The translations under genes were made by a program, and so were the position numbers. From Pseudomonas putida (GTDB taxonomy: Bacteria > Pseudomonadota > Gammaproteobacteria > Pseudomonadales > Pseudomonadaceae), in the NCBI RefSeq assembly GCF_002906855.1, contig NZ_MINI01000038.1:124001-188000 (forward strand): a stretch of DNA of 64,000 nt. The letters are read 5' to 3'. The stretch's first letter is position 1; every line of letters starts with the position of its first letter. Positions 9,680-17,771 of this stretch are shown piece after piece. The notes under the pieces were generated by a model. The model ran no database searches. It was given only the letters and a program-made list of their open reading frames with translations, and was not told where the DNA came from.

Positions 9680-11127
9680 ACCTGAAGAACGAGAGGACGC
9701 TGTGGTGGGTCCTGGGTTCGATTTTGCTATTGCGTTTGGTGGGGCTGGGCATCTACCCGCTGATGGACACATCTGAGGCCCGTTACGCTGAAATGGCTCG
9801 CAAGATGGTCGAGTTGAATGACTGGATCACGCCCATGTTCGACTACGGGGTACCGTTCTGGGGCAAGCCTCCGTTGTCCTTCTGGACCCAGGCCGCGAGC
9901 ATGACGGTCTTCGGCGTTAACGAGTTCGCTGCGCGCTTCCCAGCGTGGCTACTCCACCTGGCAAGCTGTTTCATCATCATCAAACTCGGCACGCAGCAGA
10001 TTTCTCGTAACGCCGGCATCTGGGCTGCCATTATTTTTTCCAGCACCACACTTGGCCTGGTCTCCAGCGGTGTTGTGCTGACTGACCCTGTTTTGTCGTT
10101 CTCGATTCTGCTGGCCAGCTACGGTTTCTGGCGTTGGATGAAGTGCGCCAGCAAGGCGGATGCCTACCTGATGTTCGCAGGTCTCGGGCTGGGCTTGCTT
10201 GCCAAAGGGCCGCTGACCCTGGTGCTTATGGGGGCGCCGGCATTCGCCTGGTTCGTTATCTACAAGGAATGGGGACGGGTACTGAGGCTTCCCTGGATTA
10301 GCGGCCTTGTACTCATGTTCGGTATATCCGTGCCATGGTATGTCGCGGCCGAGATGAAAACGCCCGGCTTCATGGAGTACTTCTTCGTTGGTGAGCACTG
10401 GAGCCGCTACGTCGTCAGTAACTGGGCAGGGGACCTCTATGGTAGTGCTCATGCCAAGCCGTACGGCAGCATCTGGATCCAGCTCGGATTGTCGCTACTG
10501 CCATGGGCCTTGTTTCTACCACTGTTGATCCGCAAGCGTGGATCGATGCAGCGCTTCAAAGCCTACCTCTGGCTGTGGGCCTTGGCGACACCGGTCTTCT
10601 TCACATTTGCAGGCAACATTCTGTGGACCTACCTGCTACCCGCGCTGCCAGCGTGGGCATTGCTGCTGTCTGCACGGGTCAGCGAAGTTGGCCCGAAGAC
10701 CACCTGGGCTGCCGCTGCGAGCGCATTGGTGTTGCCAATCATCGGTGCGGGCATCATCTACGCCGGGGTACTAGAGGAGCGCCCTCAGAATCAGCGGGAT
10801 GTGGTTCAAGCCTGGCTCAATGTGCAGTCTGCTCATTCCGCTCCCCTGATCTATCCTGGCCGCCGCTCATACTCGTCGGAGTTTTACAGCAGCGGGAAGT
10901 CCGAGAACATCAAGGATCCTGCCAAGTGGCCGCGGGATGGCTCGTTCTATCTGTCCAGGCGCTTGCGAGACAGCAAGGATGGTCTGCCCGCTGATCTAGC
11001 TTGCACATCGATCACCGAAGCGAACGCCAGCCAGCTCCTGCTGTGCCATTGGAAACGCCCCGCACAAGGTGCCGAGGGTCTGGCCGGAGAAAGCAATGCG
11101 GAAACGCCTCGCAAGAACGAAGGCTAA
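9673..11127 (+). CDS. ArnT-like glycosyltransferase (PMT/GT83 family)
   Basis: A 484-aa inner-membrane enzyme with an N-terminal helix, the periplasmic loop PLMDTSEARYAEMARKM (DxSE/ARY region of ArnT and PMT enzymes), and GVPFWGKPPLSFW, then about ten more hydrophobic segments to residue ~375 and a soluble C-terminal domain. ArnT transfers aminoarabinose from undecaprenyl phosphate to lipid A, lowering negative charge and cationic peptide or metal binding. The full arn pathway is not in this window, so the sugar may be different. It is the last gene of the gtrA operon and ends before the terminator at 11139. Confidence 0.8.
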   Translation: MLNLKNERTLWWVLGSILLLRLVGLGIYPLMDTSEARYAEMARKMVELNDWITPMFDYGVPFWGKPPLSFWTQAASMTVFGVNEFAARFPAWLLHLASCFIIIKLGTQQISRNAGIWAAIIFSSTTLGLVSSGVVLTDPVLSFSILLASYGFWRWMKCASKADAYLMFAGLGLGLLAKGPLTLVLMGAPAFAWFVIYKEWGRVLRLPWISGLVLMFGISVPWYVAAEMKTPGFMEYFFVGEHWSRYVVSNWAGDLYGSAHAKPYGSIWIQLGLSLLPWALFLPLLIRKRGSMQRFKAYLWLWALATPVFFTFAGNILWTYLLPALPAWALLLSARVSEVGPKTTWAAAASALVLPIIGAGIIYAGVLEERPQNQRDVVQAWLNVQSAHSAPLIYPGRRSYSSEFYSSGKSENIKDPAKWPRDGSFYLSRRLRDSKDGLPADLACTSITEANASQLLLCHWKRPAQGAEGLAGESNAETPRKNEG

Positions 11128-11138
11128 ATTCCAAGCAC

Positions 11139-11170
11139 AAAAAAGCCAGGTTTTACCCTGGCTTTTTTGT
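11139..11170 (+). terminator. Terminator of gtrA operon
   Basis: AAAAAAGCCAGG / CCTGGCTTTTTT hairpin with a short loop and T-run, 12 nt after the ArnT-like stop. Confidence 0.9.
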
Positions 11171-11209
11171 CGATTTCTTTCGTCATTTGAAGTCCTATTT
11201 AACCGCCGA

Positions 11210-11431
11210 TTAATTGTCGGCTTGTTCCTTACCATCCTTGCTTTCTTTCTTTTGCTCTTGAGCGACTTGTTGTTTGTTCTGGTCCGAAGAGTCATCGCTC
11301 CATAGGCGAGCCTGTTCGGTTCGGAAGTTCTCGTTGAACTGTTTCGTTCGCTCGAAGCCGCCTTCAGCGTAAGCGGTACCCATGAGACCCAGCAGCAGGC
11401 TGCCAATAGCGATAGATTTGACAAATTTCAT
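11210..11431 (-). CDS. Small exported hydrophilic protein, unknown
   Basis: A 73-aa protein with a convincing signal peptide (MKFVKSIAIGSLLLGLMGTAYA, cleaved before EGG) and a very polar, Gln/Lys/Glu-rich, probably disordered mature part of about 50 residues. No family is recognised. It is transcribed toward the gtrA operon terminator. Its promoter carries copy F of the shared motif (11502-11532), so it probably belongs to the same metal/envelope regulon as the DUF2790 and eptA genes. A periplasmic location is inferred. Confidence 0.7.
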   Translation of the reverse strand: MKFVKSIAIGSLLLGLMGTAYAEGGFERTKQFNENFRTEQARLWSDDSSDQNKQQVAQEQKKESKDGKEQADN

Positions 11432-11501
11432 TGTGAACCTCGGTTCATACTAGGCCAACCTGATTAGCGGCCTTTGTTGGTTTGTAGTTTAGGAACGCGA
11501 A

Positions 11502-11532
11502 GCTAACGACAAGGTGAGTCAATAATTACAAT
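11502..11532 (-). promoter_or_regulatory. Shared regulatory motif, copy F (minus strand)
   Basis: Read on the minus strand: ATTGTAAT, 6 nt, then CTCACCTTGTCGTTAGC, followed by TAAACT as a likely -10. It lies 71 nt upstream of the small exported protein. The 3' half is nearly identical to copy E at 14905. Confidence 0.6.
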
Positions 11533-11697
11533 TCCGTAATTTTGGCTGCAGATAGGATGCGTTAAATCTTCAAATCTGGAAGGATCATGTCTATCTCGGC
11601 ACTGTCGAGGGCGACTTCGAATTTTCTCTTAAATTACAATTTTGATATCTAGCGCGTTAATTCAGCGCGGCGTTGTTGGCCGCCCTAGGAGATAGCC

Positions 11698-12285
11698 ATG
11701 AATGACATAGAGCCCTGGGCAGTTGCTATCGGTGACTTTCGCCGCTGCACTGAAAAACTCACTGTCCAGCTCGATGAGCTGACCTCGCAGACGCGCACCT
11801 CCAGCGCTGTTCTGGAGAGGTCGAACGAACTGGTGGAGCAGGTGGACGCTGTCGGCCGGCAGATTCAGGAGGAGGTGCGAAAGGCGGAGAAGGCTTGGTC
11901 GAACGCGGAGGAGGTTGCCTTGCGCGCCGCTGCATCAGCGTATTCAGCTGCATGCCGCGGAGTCGACACCGCCATCCAGCCACTGATCTCGGAGCTTACA
12001 GCAGCGACAAAGGCGGCGGACGCCTCTATCCAGGAGCTCAAGCGGGCACCGGTGCTGGCCAAGCGTTATGTGATGGTGGTCGCCACGGCGTTCTTCATTC
12101 TGGCGCTGATCTGTGTCTACTCGACCATGCGCCTGATCGATGCCGCCGGCAGCGTAAGTGCTCAAGAGAAAGTGAATGCTCAGTACTTCTCACACCTGTG
12201 GAAAAACGCCAATCCTGACGAACAGAAGATTATTAAGTCGGTGATTCTGCGGTCGCCCATGGACCCTGTGGTCCTTCGGCACTGA
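11698..12285 (+). CDS. Coiled-coil protein with one membrane helix, unknown
   Basis: A 195-aa protein with a long heptad-like helical region (residues ~10-120), one strong membrane helix near residues 123-145 (YVMVVATAFFILALICVYSTM) and a polar C-terminal tail (NPDEQKIIKSVIL). The layout resembles mobilisation-accessory proteins of the MobB type, but I see no decisive motif and no relaxase next to it. GGAGATAG precedes the ATG. It is convergent with the sensor kinase gene. Function unknown. Confidence 0.65.
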   Translation: MNDIEPWAVAIGDFRRCTEKLTVQLDELTSQTRTSSAVLERSNELVEQVDAVGRQIQEEVRKAEKAWSNAEEVALRAAASAYSAACRGVDTAIQPLISELTAATKAADASIQELKRAPVLAKRYVMVVATAFFILALICVYSTMRLIDAAGSVSAQEKVNAQYFSHLWKNANPDEQKIIKSVILRSPMDPVVLRH

Positions 12286-12300
12286 TGCATTGAGGCAAAC

Positions 12301-12330
12301 AAAAGGCCCGTCGATTGACGGGCCTAATCG
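12301..12330 (-). terminator. Terminator of the two-component operon
   Basis: A 9-bp perfect stem (12304-12312 with 12317-12325, loop GATT). On the minus strand it is followed by TTTTGTTTG, so it terminates the sensor kinase transcript. It may also act on the convergent 195-aa gene. Confidence 0.8.
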
Positions 12331-12342
12331 TGTCTGCGCAAT

Positions 12343-13761
12343 TTAAGCGGCGGTCATTGCCGGCTGCATTTGCTGGGCTTCCGGAAAGTGAAGGTGGAAC
12401 CAGGTGAAGTTTTCTTCGGTCACCTCCACGCTCGCCGATCCCTGGTGCAGACTCATGATCGACTGCACAATGGCCAAGCCAAGACCGGTACCGCCTTCGC
12501 TCCGTGCTCGGCTCTTGTCCACACGGTAGAACCGCTCAAACAAGTGCGCGTGGTGTTCCTTGGCAATACCACGGCCGGGGTTGCCGACACTCAACGTCGT
12601 ACCGCTCGCACTATGCTGCACCTTAACGTAGACCGTGCGGCCGCGAGGGCAGTAACGGATCGCGTTCGAGACCAGATTCGAGACGGCACGTTGAACCATC
12701 AGGCGATTCCCGCGCACCACGTCATCACTGCCGGAGATCTGCAGCTGAATCTCGCCTTCTTCTGCTGAAATGCTGAAGAGATCGCACACTCGCTGAACCT
12801 CGTCGACCAAGGAGACGGATTCGAACTCCACCATTGATGCTGGATGACTGACCTGGGCCAAGAACAGCATGTCGGAAACCATGCGGCTCATGCGGTCCAG
12901 CTCTTCTGTGCACGACTCCAGAACCTCCCGGTACTCGGAAAGCGATCGTTCTCTGGTCAAGGCAACCTGGGCCTTGCCCATCAGGTTGGAAAGCGGTGCT
13001 CGAAGTTCGTGAGCAAGGTCGTCAGAAAACTGCGAGAGCTGCTGAACCCCATCATCCAGGCGAGCCAGCATGATGTTGATGCCGTCGGCGAGCATTTTGA
13101 GTTCTGCCGGCATCCCATCAGTTGGAAGGCGATGGTCGAGGCTCTCGGTTGAGATTTTCGAGGCGATCTTGAGGAACTTGGTCAGTGGTAGCAGGCCTCT
13201 GCGCACAGTCCACCAGCCAATGGCCAAGATCAGTGCGAGGATGACGGGGGACATCATCAAGGCCCAGGTCAGCAACGCATCGAGCAGCGCCTCACTGGAT
13301 GACTGGTCCATGGTCATATAGACGCTGACCTCTGTTCCATCGCCCAAACGCATGATTCGAGAAGCACTCAGCAGAGGACGGTCCTGCGTATCACGCCATT
13401 CGTGCTCTTTGGGCTGGGCCGCCGGCTGAAACTTGTGCACCTCCAGATTGACCTGTTTCGAGCCAATCGAGAGCAGGGGAGTCTGATTCTGTGAGGTATC
13501 GAATATGCTCACATACAGGTTGTTGTGGCCCATGACCAAATCGACAAGCTGATGCGCATCCGCGTTGACGCCGGAGATGTCCGGGATGGTGGACAGGTTG
13601 TGAGCCATCCCCGCCATCTTTACTTCCAGGTCTGCTCTGGCATTTCTTTCCAGAGCCTTGCCTACCATCAGATAGCCAAAGGTGGCGAACAGAAGCAGCA
13701 ACGCTGCGCTCATCAACCCAACTTTTAACCCCAGCTTTGCAGCCAGGCTGAATGGCCTCAT
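12343..13761 (-). CDS. czcS: Heavy-metal sensor histidine kinase (CzcS/CopS/CusS type)
   Basis: A 472-aa inner-membrane kinase. Membrane helices at about residues 11-31 and 162-184 enclose a ~130-residue periplasmic sensor. HAMP, the phospho-acceptor region with [15 protein letters not shown] (His of the H-box), the N-box [13 protein letters not shown] and the G-box [14 protein letters not shown] follow. All catalytic parts are present. Its start overlaps the regulator stop by 4 nt (ATGA), so the two are translationally coupled. The CzcS/CopS subfamily senses periplasmic zinc, cadmium or copper. The symbol follows the surrounding czc genes; the actual metal is not proven. Confidence 0.85.
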   Translation of the reverse strand: MRPFSLAAKLGLKVGLMSAALLLLFATFGYLMVGKALERNARADLEVKMAGMAHNLSTIPDISGVNADAHQLVDLVMGHNNLYVSIFDTSQNQTPLLSIGSKQVNLEVHKFQPAAQPKEHEWRDTQDRPLLSASRIMRLGDGTEVSVYMTMDQSSSEALLDALLTWALMMSPVILALILAIGWWTVRRGLLPLTKFLKIASKISTESLDHRLPTDGMPAELKMLADGINIMLARLDDGVQQLSQFSDDLAHELRAPLSNLMGKAQVALTRERSLSEYREVLESCTEELDRMSRMVSDMLFLAQVSHPASMVEFESVSLVDEVQRVCDLFSISAEEGEIQLQISGSDDVVRGNRLMVQRAVSNLVSNAIRYCPRGRTVYVKVQHSASGTTLSVGNPGRGIAKEHHAHLFERFYRVDKSRARSEGGTGLGLAIVQSIMSLHQGSASVEVTEENFTWFHLHFPEAQQMQPAMTAA

Positions 13762-14432
13762 GCGCGTTCCTCAAAAACGTACCCAACGCCACGAAGCGTG
13801 TGAATGAGCTTGGTTTCAAACGGGTCATCGATCTTCGAGCGCAAGCGCCGGATGGCTACATCGATGACATTGGTGTCGCAATCGAAATTCATATCCCAGA
13901 CCAACGAGATGATCTGAGAGCGAGTCAGCGCTTCGCCCGTTCGGCTCATGAGCAGGTGCAGAAGCGCAAATTCCTTGGTGGTGAGATCGATGCGTGTGCC
14001 ACCGCGGAAGACGCGATGGCGGACGGAGTCGAGTTCCAGATCGGCAATTTTCAGCGAGCTCTTCTCGACTAACTCATCACCACGGCGTTGCAGCGAACGG
14101 ATGCGAGCAAGCAGCTCAGGGAATTCGAATGGCTTCACAAGGTAGTCATCCGCGCCGCCGTCCAAGCCCTTGAGCTTGTCATTGATGCGTCCGCGGGCGG
14201 TCAGCATGATGATGCGGACCCGGCTGGTCTTACGGATGGTTTCCAGCAGGTCCCAGCCGTCGATACCCGGGAGGTTCACGTCCAGGAGGACCAACGAATA
14301 GACATTAGTGTTGAACAAGTGCAGAGCATCTACACCGTTGTGCACGATATCTACGACATACCCGCTTTCGGATAGGCCCTGCTGAAGATATTCGGCAGTT
14401 TTAATTTCGTCTTCCACAACTAGAACGCGCAT
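13758..14432 (-). CDS. czcR: OmpR-family response regulator (CzcR/CopR type)
   Basis: A 224-aa regulator with a receiver domain (acidic pair near the N terminus, phospho-acceptor Asp about residue 51 in [14 protein letters not shown], Lys in DYLVKPFEF) and a C-terminal winged helix ending in [13 protein letters not shown]. First gene of a two-gene operon with the sensor kinase. It is a candidate to bind the shared ATTGTAAT-N6-GTCAT element found five times in the window, because members of this subfamily bind tandem half-sites overlapping the -35 region. That assignment is inference. Confidence 0.88.
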   Translation of the reverse strand: MRVLVVEDEIKTAEYLQQGLSESGYVVDIVHNGVDALHLFNTNVYSLVLLDVNLPGIDGWDLLETIRKTSRVRIIMLTARGRINDKLKGLDGGADDYLVKPFEFPELLARIRSLQRRGDELVEKSSLKIADLELDSVRHRVFRGGTRIDLTTKEFALLHLLMSRTGEALTRSQIISLVWDMNFDCDTNVIDVAIRRLRSKIDDPFETKLIHTLRGVGYVFEERA

Positions 14433-14904
14433 AACTTATCTCAAGGTGTGAGGAAGGAGTTGGCCTAATCCGCCAAGATTATGGTTGCAGGCTGTTCGAA
14501 AGTTTGGCTGAGGGTATGGCATGTGGTAGTCGCTACCTCTGTCCATACGCCGGGTCACCTGAGGACGCTTGAATCTTAACGCGAAGAAGCTGGCCGCGGC
14601 GAAATCCTACAAATTTGTAATGTAGCCGCAAGATTTCTGACAGTCATGCAGGCTCCACCCCTAAGCATAGCGGATTCTGGGGCCTGCGGCGGTGTATGAC
14701 AGATTCGCCTGGCAGGTGGAATCGGCCAGGACAGGCAGCATTTCGGTCGTTAGCTTGCAAGGACTGGTACTGGCCTTGGATCGAGGGCGCCACGCAGGCA
14801 GACCCCATGCACGGCCGCAAACCGCAGCGCCTTTCTGCAAATTAGTTCACGTGGCGGCTCGATATTCTCTCGAATAATTATCTTACAATCTATTACATGT
14901 CCAA

Positions 14905-14935
14905 ATTGTAATTGCACGATCATCTTGGTGTTAGC
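14905..14935 (+). promoter_or_regulatory. Shared regulatory motif, copy E
   Basis: ATTGTAAT, 6 nt, then ATCATCTTGGTGTTAGC, followed by TAGTTT as a -10 candidate near 14945. It drives the leader and DUF2790 gene at 15122. Confidence 0.6.
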
Positions 14936-15040
14936 CTCCTTTGCTAGTTTAAGGGCAGCGGAAGAGGCATCGCTGCTTTGGAAATTGTCTCATTTCAAAG
15001 CAGCTTGGCAAGAGCACCGAGCAGTTGTTCGCGCCAGTGC

Positions 15041-15110
15041 ATTCACCTGTAAACCATACGCTCCTTTGGTAGGTGAATTTTAGCGCCCCCCTACGGGCGC
15101 TTTTTTATTA
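15041..15110 (+). terminator. Tandem hairpin/terminator in leader of DUF2790 gene
   Basis: A stem ATTCACCT (15041-15048) / AGGTGAAT (15071-15078) is followed at once by a textbook terminator: AGCGCCC / GGGCGCT, then TTTTTT (15082-15106). The terminator ends 16 nt before the start codon of the next gene. It either closes a small RNA gene or acts as an attenuator. Confidence 0.75.
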
Positions 15111-15121
15111 AGGGACTTCTT

Positions 15122-15448
15122 ATGAACACTACTGTATCAGCGATCGCCGTGTTTATGCTCTTTACATCACTAACAGCCAATGCCCAAAGCGGTATGGAGA
15201 TCAATAAACACATCGAGCGTACTGCTAGAGAGGCTACAGCGGATTATGCTCAACGCGTAAAAAAGCCCATGCCTCAACTAGAAGACTACGCCTATGGCAT
15301 GGACCTGGACGTTGGTAAGTTGGTGTATGTATCACCCAATGTGCGGTACTGCGGTAATGTAAGAAGCATGATGACCTACGAAGACTCGAAAGGCGAACTG
15401 CACATGGTTCGCTACCTGGTGAAGGGCGAGTGTGTTAATAGCCGTTAA
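15122..15448 (+). CDS. DUF2790 small periplasmic protein, second copy
   Basis: A 108-aa protein with a signal peptide (cleavage near ANAQS, residues 20-23) and the same family pattern as the gene at 1275: KKPMPQLEDYAYGMDLDVGKL, MTYEDSKG and two cysteines in the same places. AAGGGA lies 7 nt upstream of the ATG. Expression seems to require read-through or anti-termination of the leader terminator, or a promoter hidden in it. A periplasmic role in metal stress is inferred from family and regulation. Confidence 0.85.
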   Translation: MNTTVSAIAVFMLFTSLTANAQSGMEINKHIERTAREATADYAQRVKKPMPQLEDYAYGMDLDVGKLVYVSPNVRYCGNVRSMMTYEDSKGELHMVRYLVKGECVNSR

Positions 15449-15480
15449 GACTCATCAAGATGATCCCTGCGGCCACCGGA

Positions 15481-15831
15481 TCATAGAAGCTCAATGCCGA
15501 ACCGGCGCAGCAGTATGGCGAAGCCTCCGAAGCTGGCCATTGTGATGAGGATGCTGCTGATCAGTGTCGGCCAAAAGCCGAGCTTAGGTAGCAGCAATGG
15601 AAAAGCAATAAACATCGGCAGGGTCGGAAGCACGTACCAGAACGTGTACCAAGCATGGTTGGAGATCTTCTCCATGCTCTGGTTCTCTAAATAGAGCCAG
15701 ACCAACGTCACGACCGTGACCAAGGGTAGGGCGGCGACCAAGCCGCCCAGCTTGTCGCTGCGTTTCGCCAGCTCTGACACGAGAATCACTATACCGGCAG
15801 TGAGTAGGTACTTCGTGATGATCCAGGCCAT
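15481..15831 (-). CDS. DUF3147-family membrane protein
   Basis: A 116-aa protein with four hydrophobic helices (starting MAWIITKYLLTAGIVILVSEL; LVAALPLVTVVTLVWLYL; FWYVLPTLPMFIAFPLLL; LISSILITMASFGGFAILL). It matches the DUF3147 inner-membrane family as I know it, whose function is unknown. I place the start at the ATG of MAWII with AGAAGG upstream; the frame is open for another 30 residues that look non-coding. It follows czcD on the same strand and may be co-transcribed with it. Confidence 0.75.
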   Translation of the reverse strand: MAWIITKYLLTAGIVILVSELAKRSDKLGGLVAALPLVTVVTLVWLYLENQSMEKISNHAWYTFWYVLPTLPMFIAFPLLLPKLGFWPTLISSILITMASFGGFAILLRRFGIELL

Positions 15832-15988
15832 CGCTGAGCCTTCTGGAGGTTGTTGACGAGGGCAGGCGAAGCCATTCACCAACCCCCTTGAAGCGCTCCT
15901 GCCGTTTACGGCATCCCTCACCGCATTTTTTTTGCAACATCACCCTCAGCCAGGAGGGTGATGTGTTTGCATGGTGTTTACCGATCGG

Positions 15989-16894
15989 TCAGTGCGAGGG
16001 TGAGGGAACGCTCTCGTGGAAAGCTGCCCGCTCGATCTGGATGGTGCAGTGATGGATTTCGAATGCATCGCTGACAGCATCCACGACGGCCGCCAACACA
16101 GCATCCCCATCTGCAGAATCCCGAACCACTACGTGCGACGTCATCACGTTACTGCCACTGCTGACAGCCCACACGTGCAAGTCATGAACGTCCGTCACGC
16201 CATCTACTCCGAGGATGGTGGCCTCGATTGCCGTAACGTCGAGCCCCCTCGGGACACCCTCCATGAGGATCCCCAGGCTTTCGCGAAGCAACTGCCACGT
16301 CCGCGGCAGAACCCAAAGGCCGATCGCCACAGCGACAATCGTGTCGACCCAGGTCCAGCCGGTGAAGCGGATGATAAGTGCCGCGATGATTACGCCAAGC
16401 GAGCCGAGCATGTCGCTCCAAACTTCGAGGTAGGCTCCTTTGACGTTGAGGCTTTCGTTGCTCGCAGATGCCAGAAGGCGCATCGAAATTAGGTTGATGA
16501 TCAGGCCGGCGATTGCGATCCACATCATCGCTCCGGTAGCGATCTCCGCCGGCATGAAGAAGCGCTGGTAGGCCTCATACAAGATGTACATCGCCACCAG
16601 GAAGAGCAGCACGGCGTTGAACGTCGAAGCCAGAATTTCCAGGCGCGCATAGCCGAAGGTTCTTTTCTGATCCGCCGGCCGCTTGGCTATCTGAAGTGCA
16701 ATCAGTGAGATCGCCAAGGCGGCAGTATCTGTGAACATGTGAGATGCGTCCGACAGCAGCGCCAGGCTGCCGGTAATCCACGCACCGATCACTTCTGCAA
16801 TCATGAAGCTGCCAGTCAAGCCGAGCGCCATGATTAGCTTCTTCTGATGCCCCTCGCGTACTGCAGCGCTGCCATGGTCATGATTTGAACCCAC
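15989..16894 (-). CDS. czcD: Cation diffusion facilitator CzcD
   Basis: A 301-aa CDF transporter exporting Zn, Cd or Co from cytoplasm to periplasm in exchange for protons. It has six membrane helices, the metal site SDASHMFTD in the second helix, YLEVWSDMLGSLGV in the fifth (Glu in place of the His of ZitB-like members, as in Cupriavidus CzcD) and the cytoplasmic domain with HDLHVWAVSSG and IHHCTIQIE. The N terminus is His-containing (NHDHG). It supplies periplasmic metal to the CzcCBA pump. A zinc-ribbon gene lies directly upstream on the same strand. Confidence 0.93.
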   Translation of the reverse strand: MGSNHDHGSAAVREGHQKKLIMALGLTGSFMIAEVIGAWITGSLALLSDASHMFTDTAALAISLIALQIAKRPADQKRTFGYARLEILASTFNAVLLFLVAMYILYEAYQRFFMPAEIATGAMMWIAIAGLIINLISMRLLASASNESLNVKGAYLEVWSDMLGSLGVIIAALIIRFTGWTWVDTIVAVAIGLWVLPRTWQLLRESLGILMEGVPRGLDVTAIEATILGVDGVTDVHDLHVWAVSSGSNVMTSHVVVRDSADGDAVLAAVVDAVSDAFEIHHCTIQIERAAFHESVPSPSH

Positions 16895-16948
16895 GTATTT
16901 CTCCTTGCGCAGGGTTGTGGTCTCGTTGGCCTTCCTGTCTACCTAGCC

Positions 16949-17287
16949 TTAGAGCGTCGCTTGGCCACACTGACTGCAAAATCTTGCTCCTGCACTCAGC
17001 AGCGAGCCGCAGGCGGTGCAACCACTCGATAGCGGTGTTCCGCAGTTTAGACAAAAGCGTGCTGACGGATCGTTGGCCGTCCGGCACTGCCTGCAGCCCT
17101 GCAGATCTTTGATGGGGGCAGGAGTGGGAGGGCGCCCGCCGTCATACACCTGATTACCGCCGTCGCAGCCCTGCTGCCGGCCATGGCGATCATATTGCTC
17201 GGCCCCATGTCCCCCGCTGTGGTGCTTGCCTCCACCGTGGTTTCCACGGCCATGGTGCCCGCCCAGGATGTTTTTGAAAAAGCTCAT
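16949..17287 (-). CDS. Small Gly/His-rich protein with double zinc ribbon
   Basis: 112 aa. Residues ~9-35 are a Gly/His tract rich in HH, HG and KHH pairs. The C-terminal half holds two zinc ribbons: CRQC...CLNC and CTAC...CSQC with 12-15 residue spacing. It lies 54 bp upstream of czcD on the same strand, so a metal-binding or metal-buffering role is attractive, though zinc ribbons are common in proteins of unrelated function. No signal peptide; cytoplasmic. Confidence 0.75.
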   Translation of the reverse strand: MSFFKNILGGHHGRGNHGGGKHHSGGHGAEQYDRHGRQQGCDGGNQVYDGGRPPTPAPIKDLQGCRQCRTANDPSARFCLNCGTPLSSGCTACGSLLSAGARFCSQCGQATL

Positions 17288-17771
17288 GGTATTCGCCCCT
17301 CATTGATGGGTGACATATTAACGAGCAAAAGTTGAAAATTATGTTCTGCTCGCGAGAAAGACTTGTAAGTTGAATTGAAAGTTCAAAATTAGCCTACGAC
17401 AAAACGAAACCGTTTTGTTTGTGAAATTAAATTTATCTAGCTGAGCGGAGCATTGCTTTTGGTGGGTAGTATTCCCCTAATTTTGATCATAGCGTGATCA
17501 ATGACAATCAAAACAGCAGTAATTGGATTTCTGTCAGCATTGTAATCCCGAGGTCATCGTGTCGTTATCAGGTCCCGGAAATAATGCGCTCAGCGAGATT
17601 CATTTCTCTTTTTATCCCTATGCCTCACACATACTAAGCGTCCCCAACGCCTAGGGGCCTAAGGCCTCTGACGCTCCGCACATTGCGCAATCGCTCAGCA
17701 TCTGTCGACGGTTTGCCTTGTAGCTCCCGCTAACTCCATAGCTACCGCCATGGATAAGCAGCTTCCAGAGT
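17288..17771. other. Divergent promoter region between zinc-ribbon gene and eptA
   Basis: 484 bp, AT-rich near 17390-17530, with no gene. It contains an inverted repeat CGAGCA / TGCTCG around 17322-17352 in front of the zinc-ribbon gene and regulatory motif copy C at 17539. Confidence 0.6.
17539..17569 (+). promoter_or_regulatory. Shared regulatory motif, copy C
   Basis: ATTGTAAT, 6 nt, then GTCATCGTGTCGTTATC, followed by TAATGC as a -10 candidate. It is 203 nt upstream of the eptA start and closest in sequence to copy B of the gtrA operon. Confidence 0.6.

Larger units (their letters stand above)
14433..15121. other. Long intergenic region with regulatory leader
   Basis: 690 bp between divergent czcR and the second DUF2790 gene. 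No credible coding frame. It contains a palindromic CTACAAATTTGTAG-like sequence near 14609-14622 that may serve czcR, motif copy E at 14905, and a probable transcribed leader (about 14960-15110) ending in a strong terminator just before the DUF2790 start codon. Confidence 0.6.

Noticed and set aside
11698..12285. MobB-like mobilisation protein
   Set aside because: Layout is similar (coiled coil plus one membrane helix), but no relaxase, oriT or specific motif was seen; kept as unknown.
15937..15962. 10-bp stem between czcD and the DUF3147 gene as terminator
   Set aside because: The T-run is on the wrong side for the transcribed strand; it may only be an mRNA hairpin, so it was not listed as a terminator.
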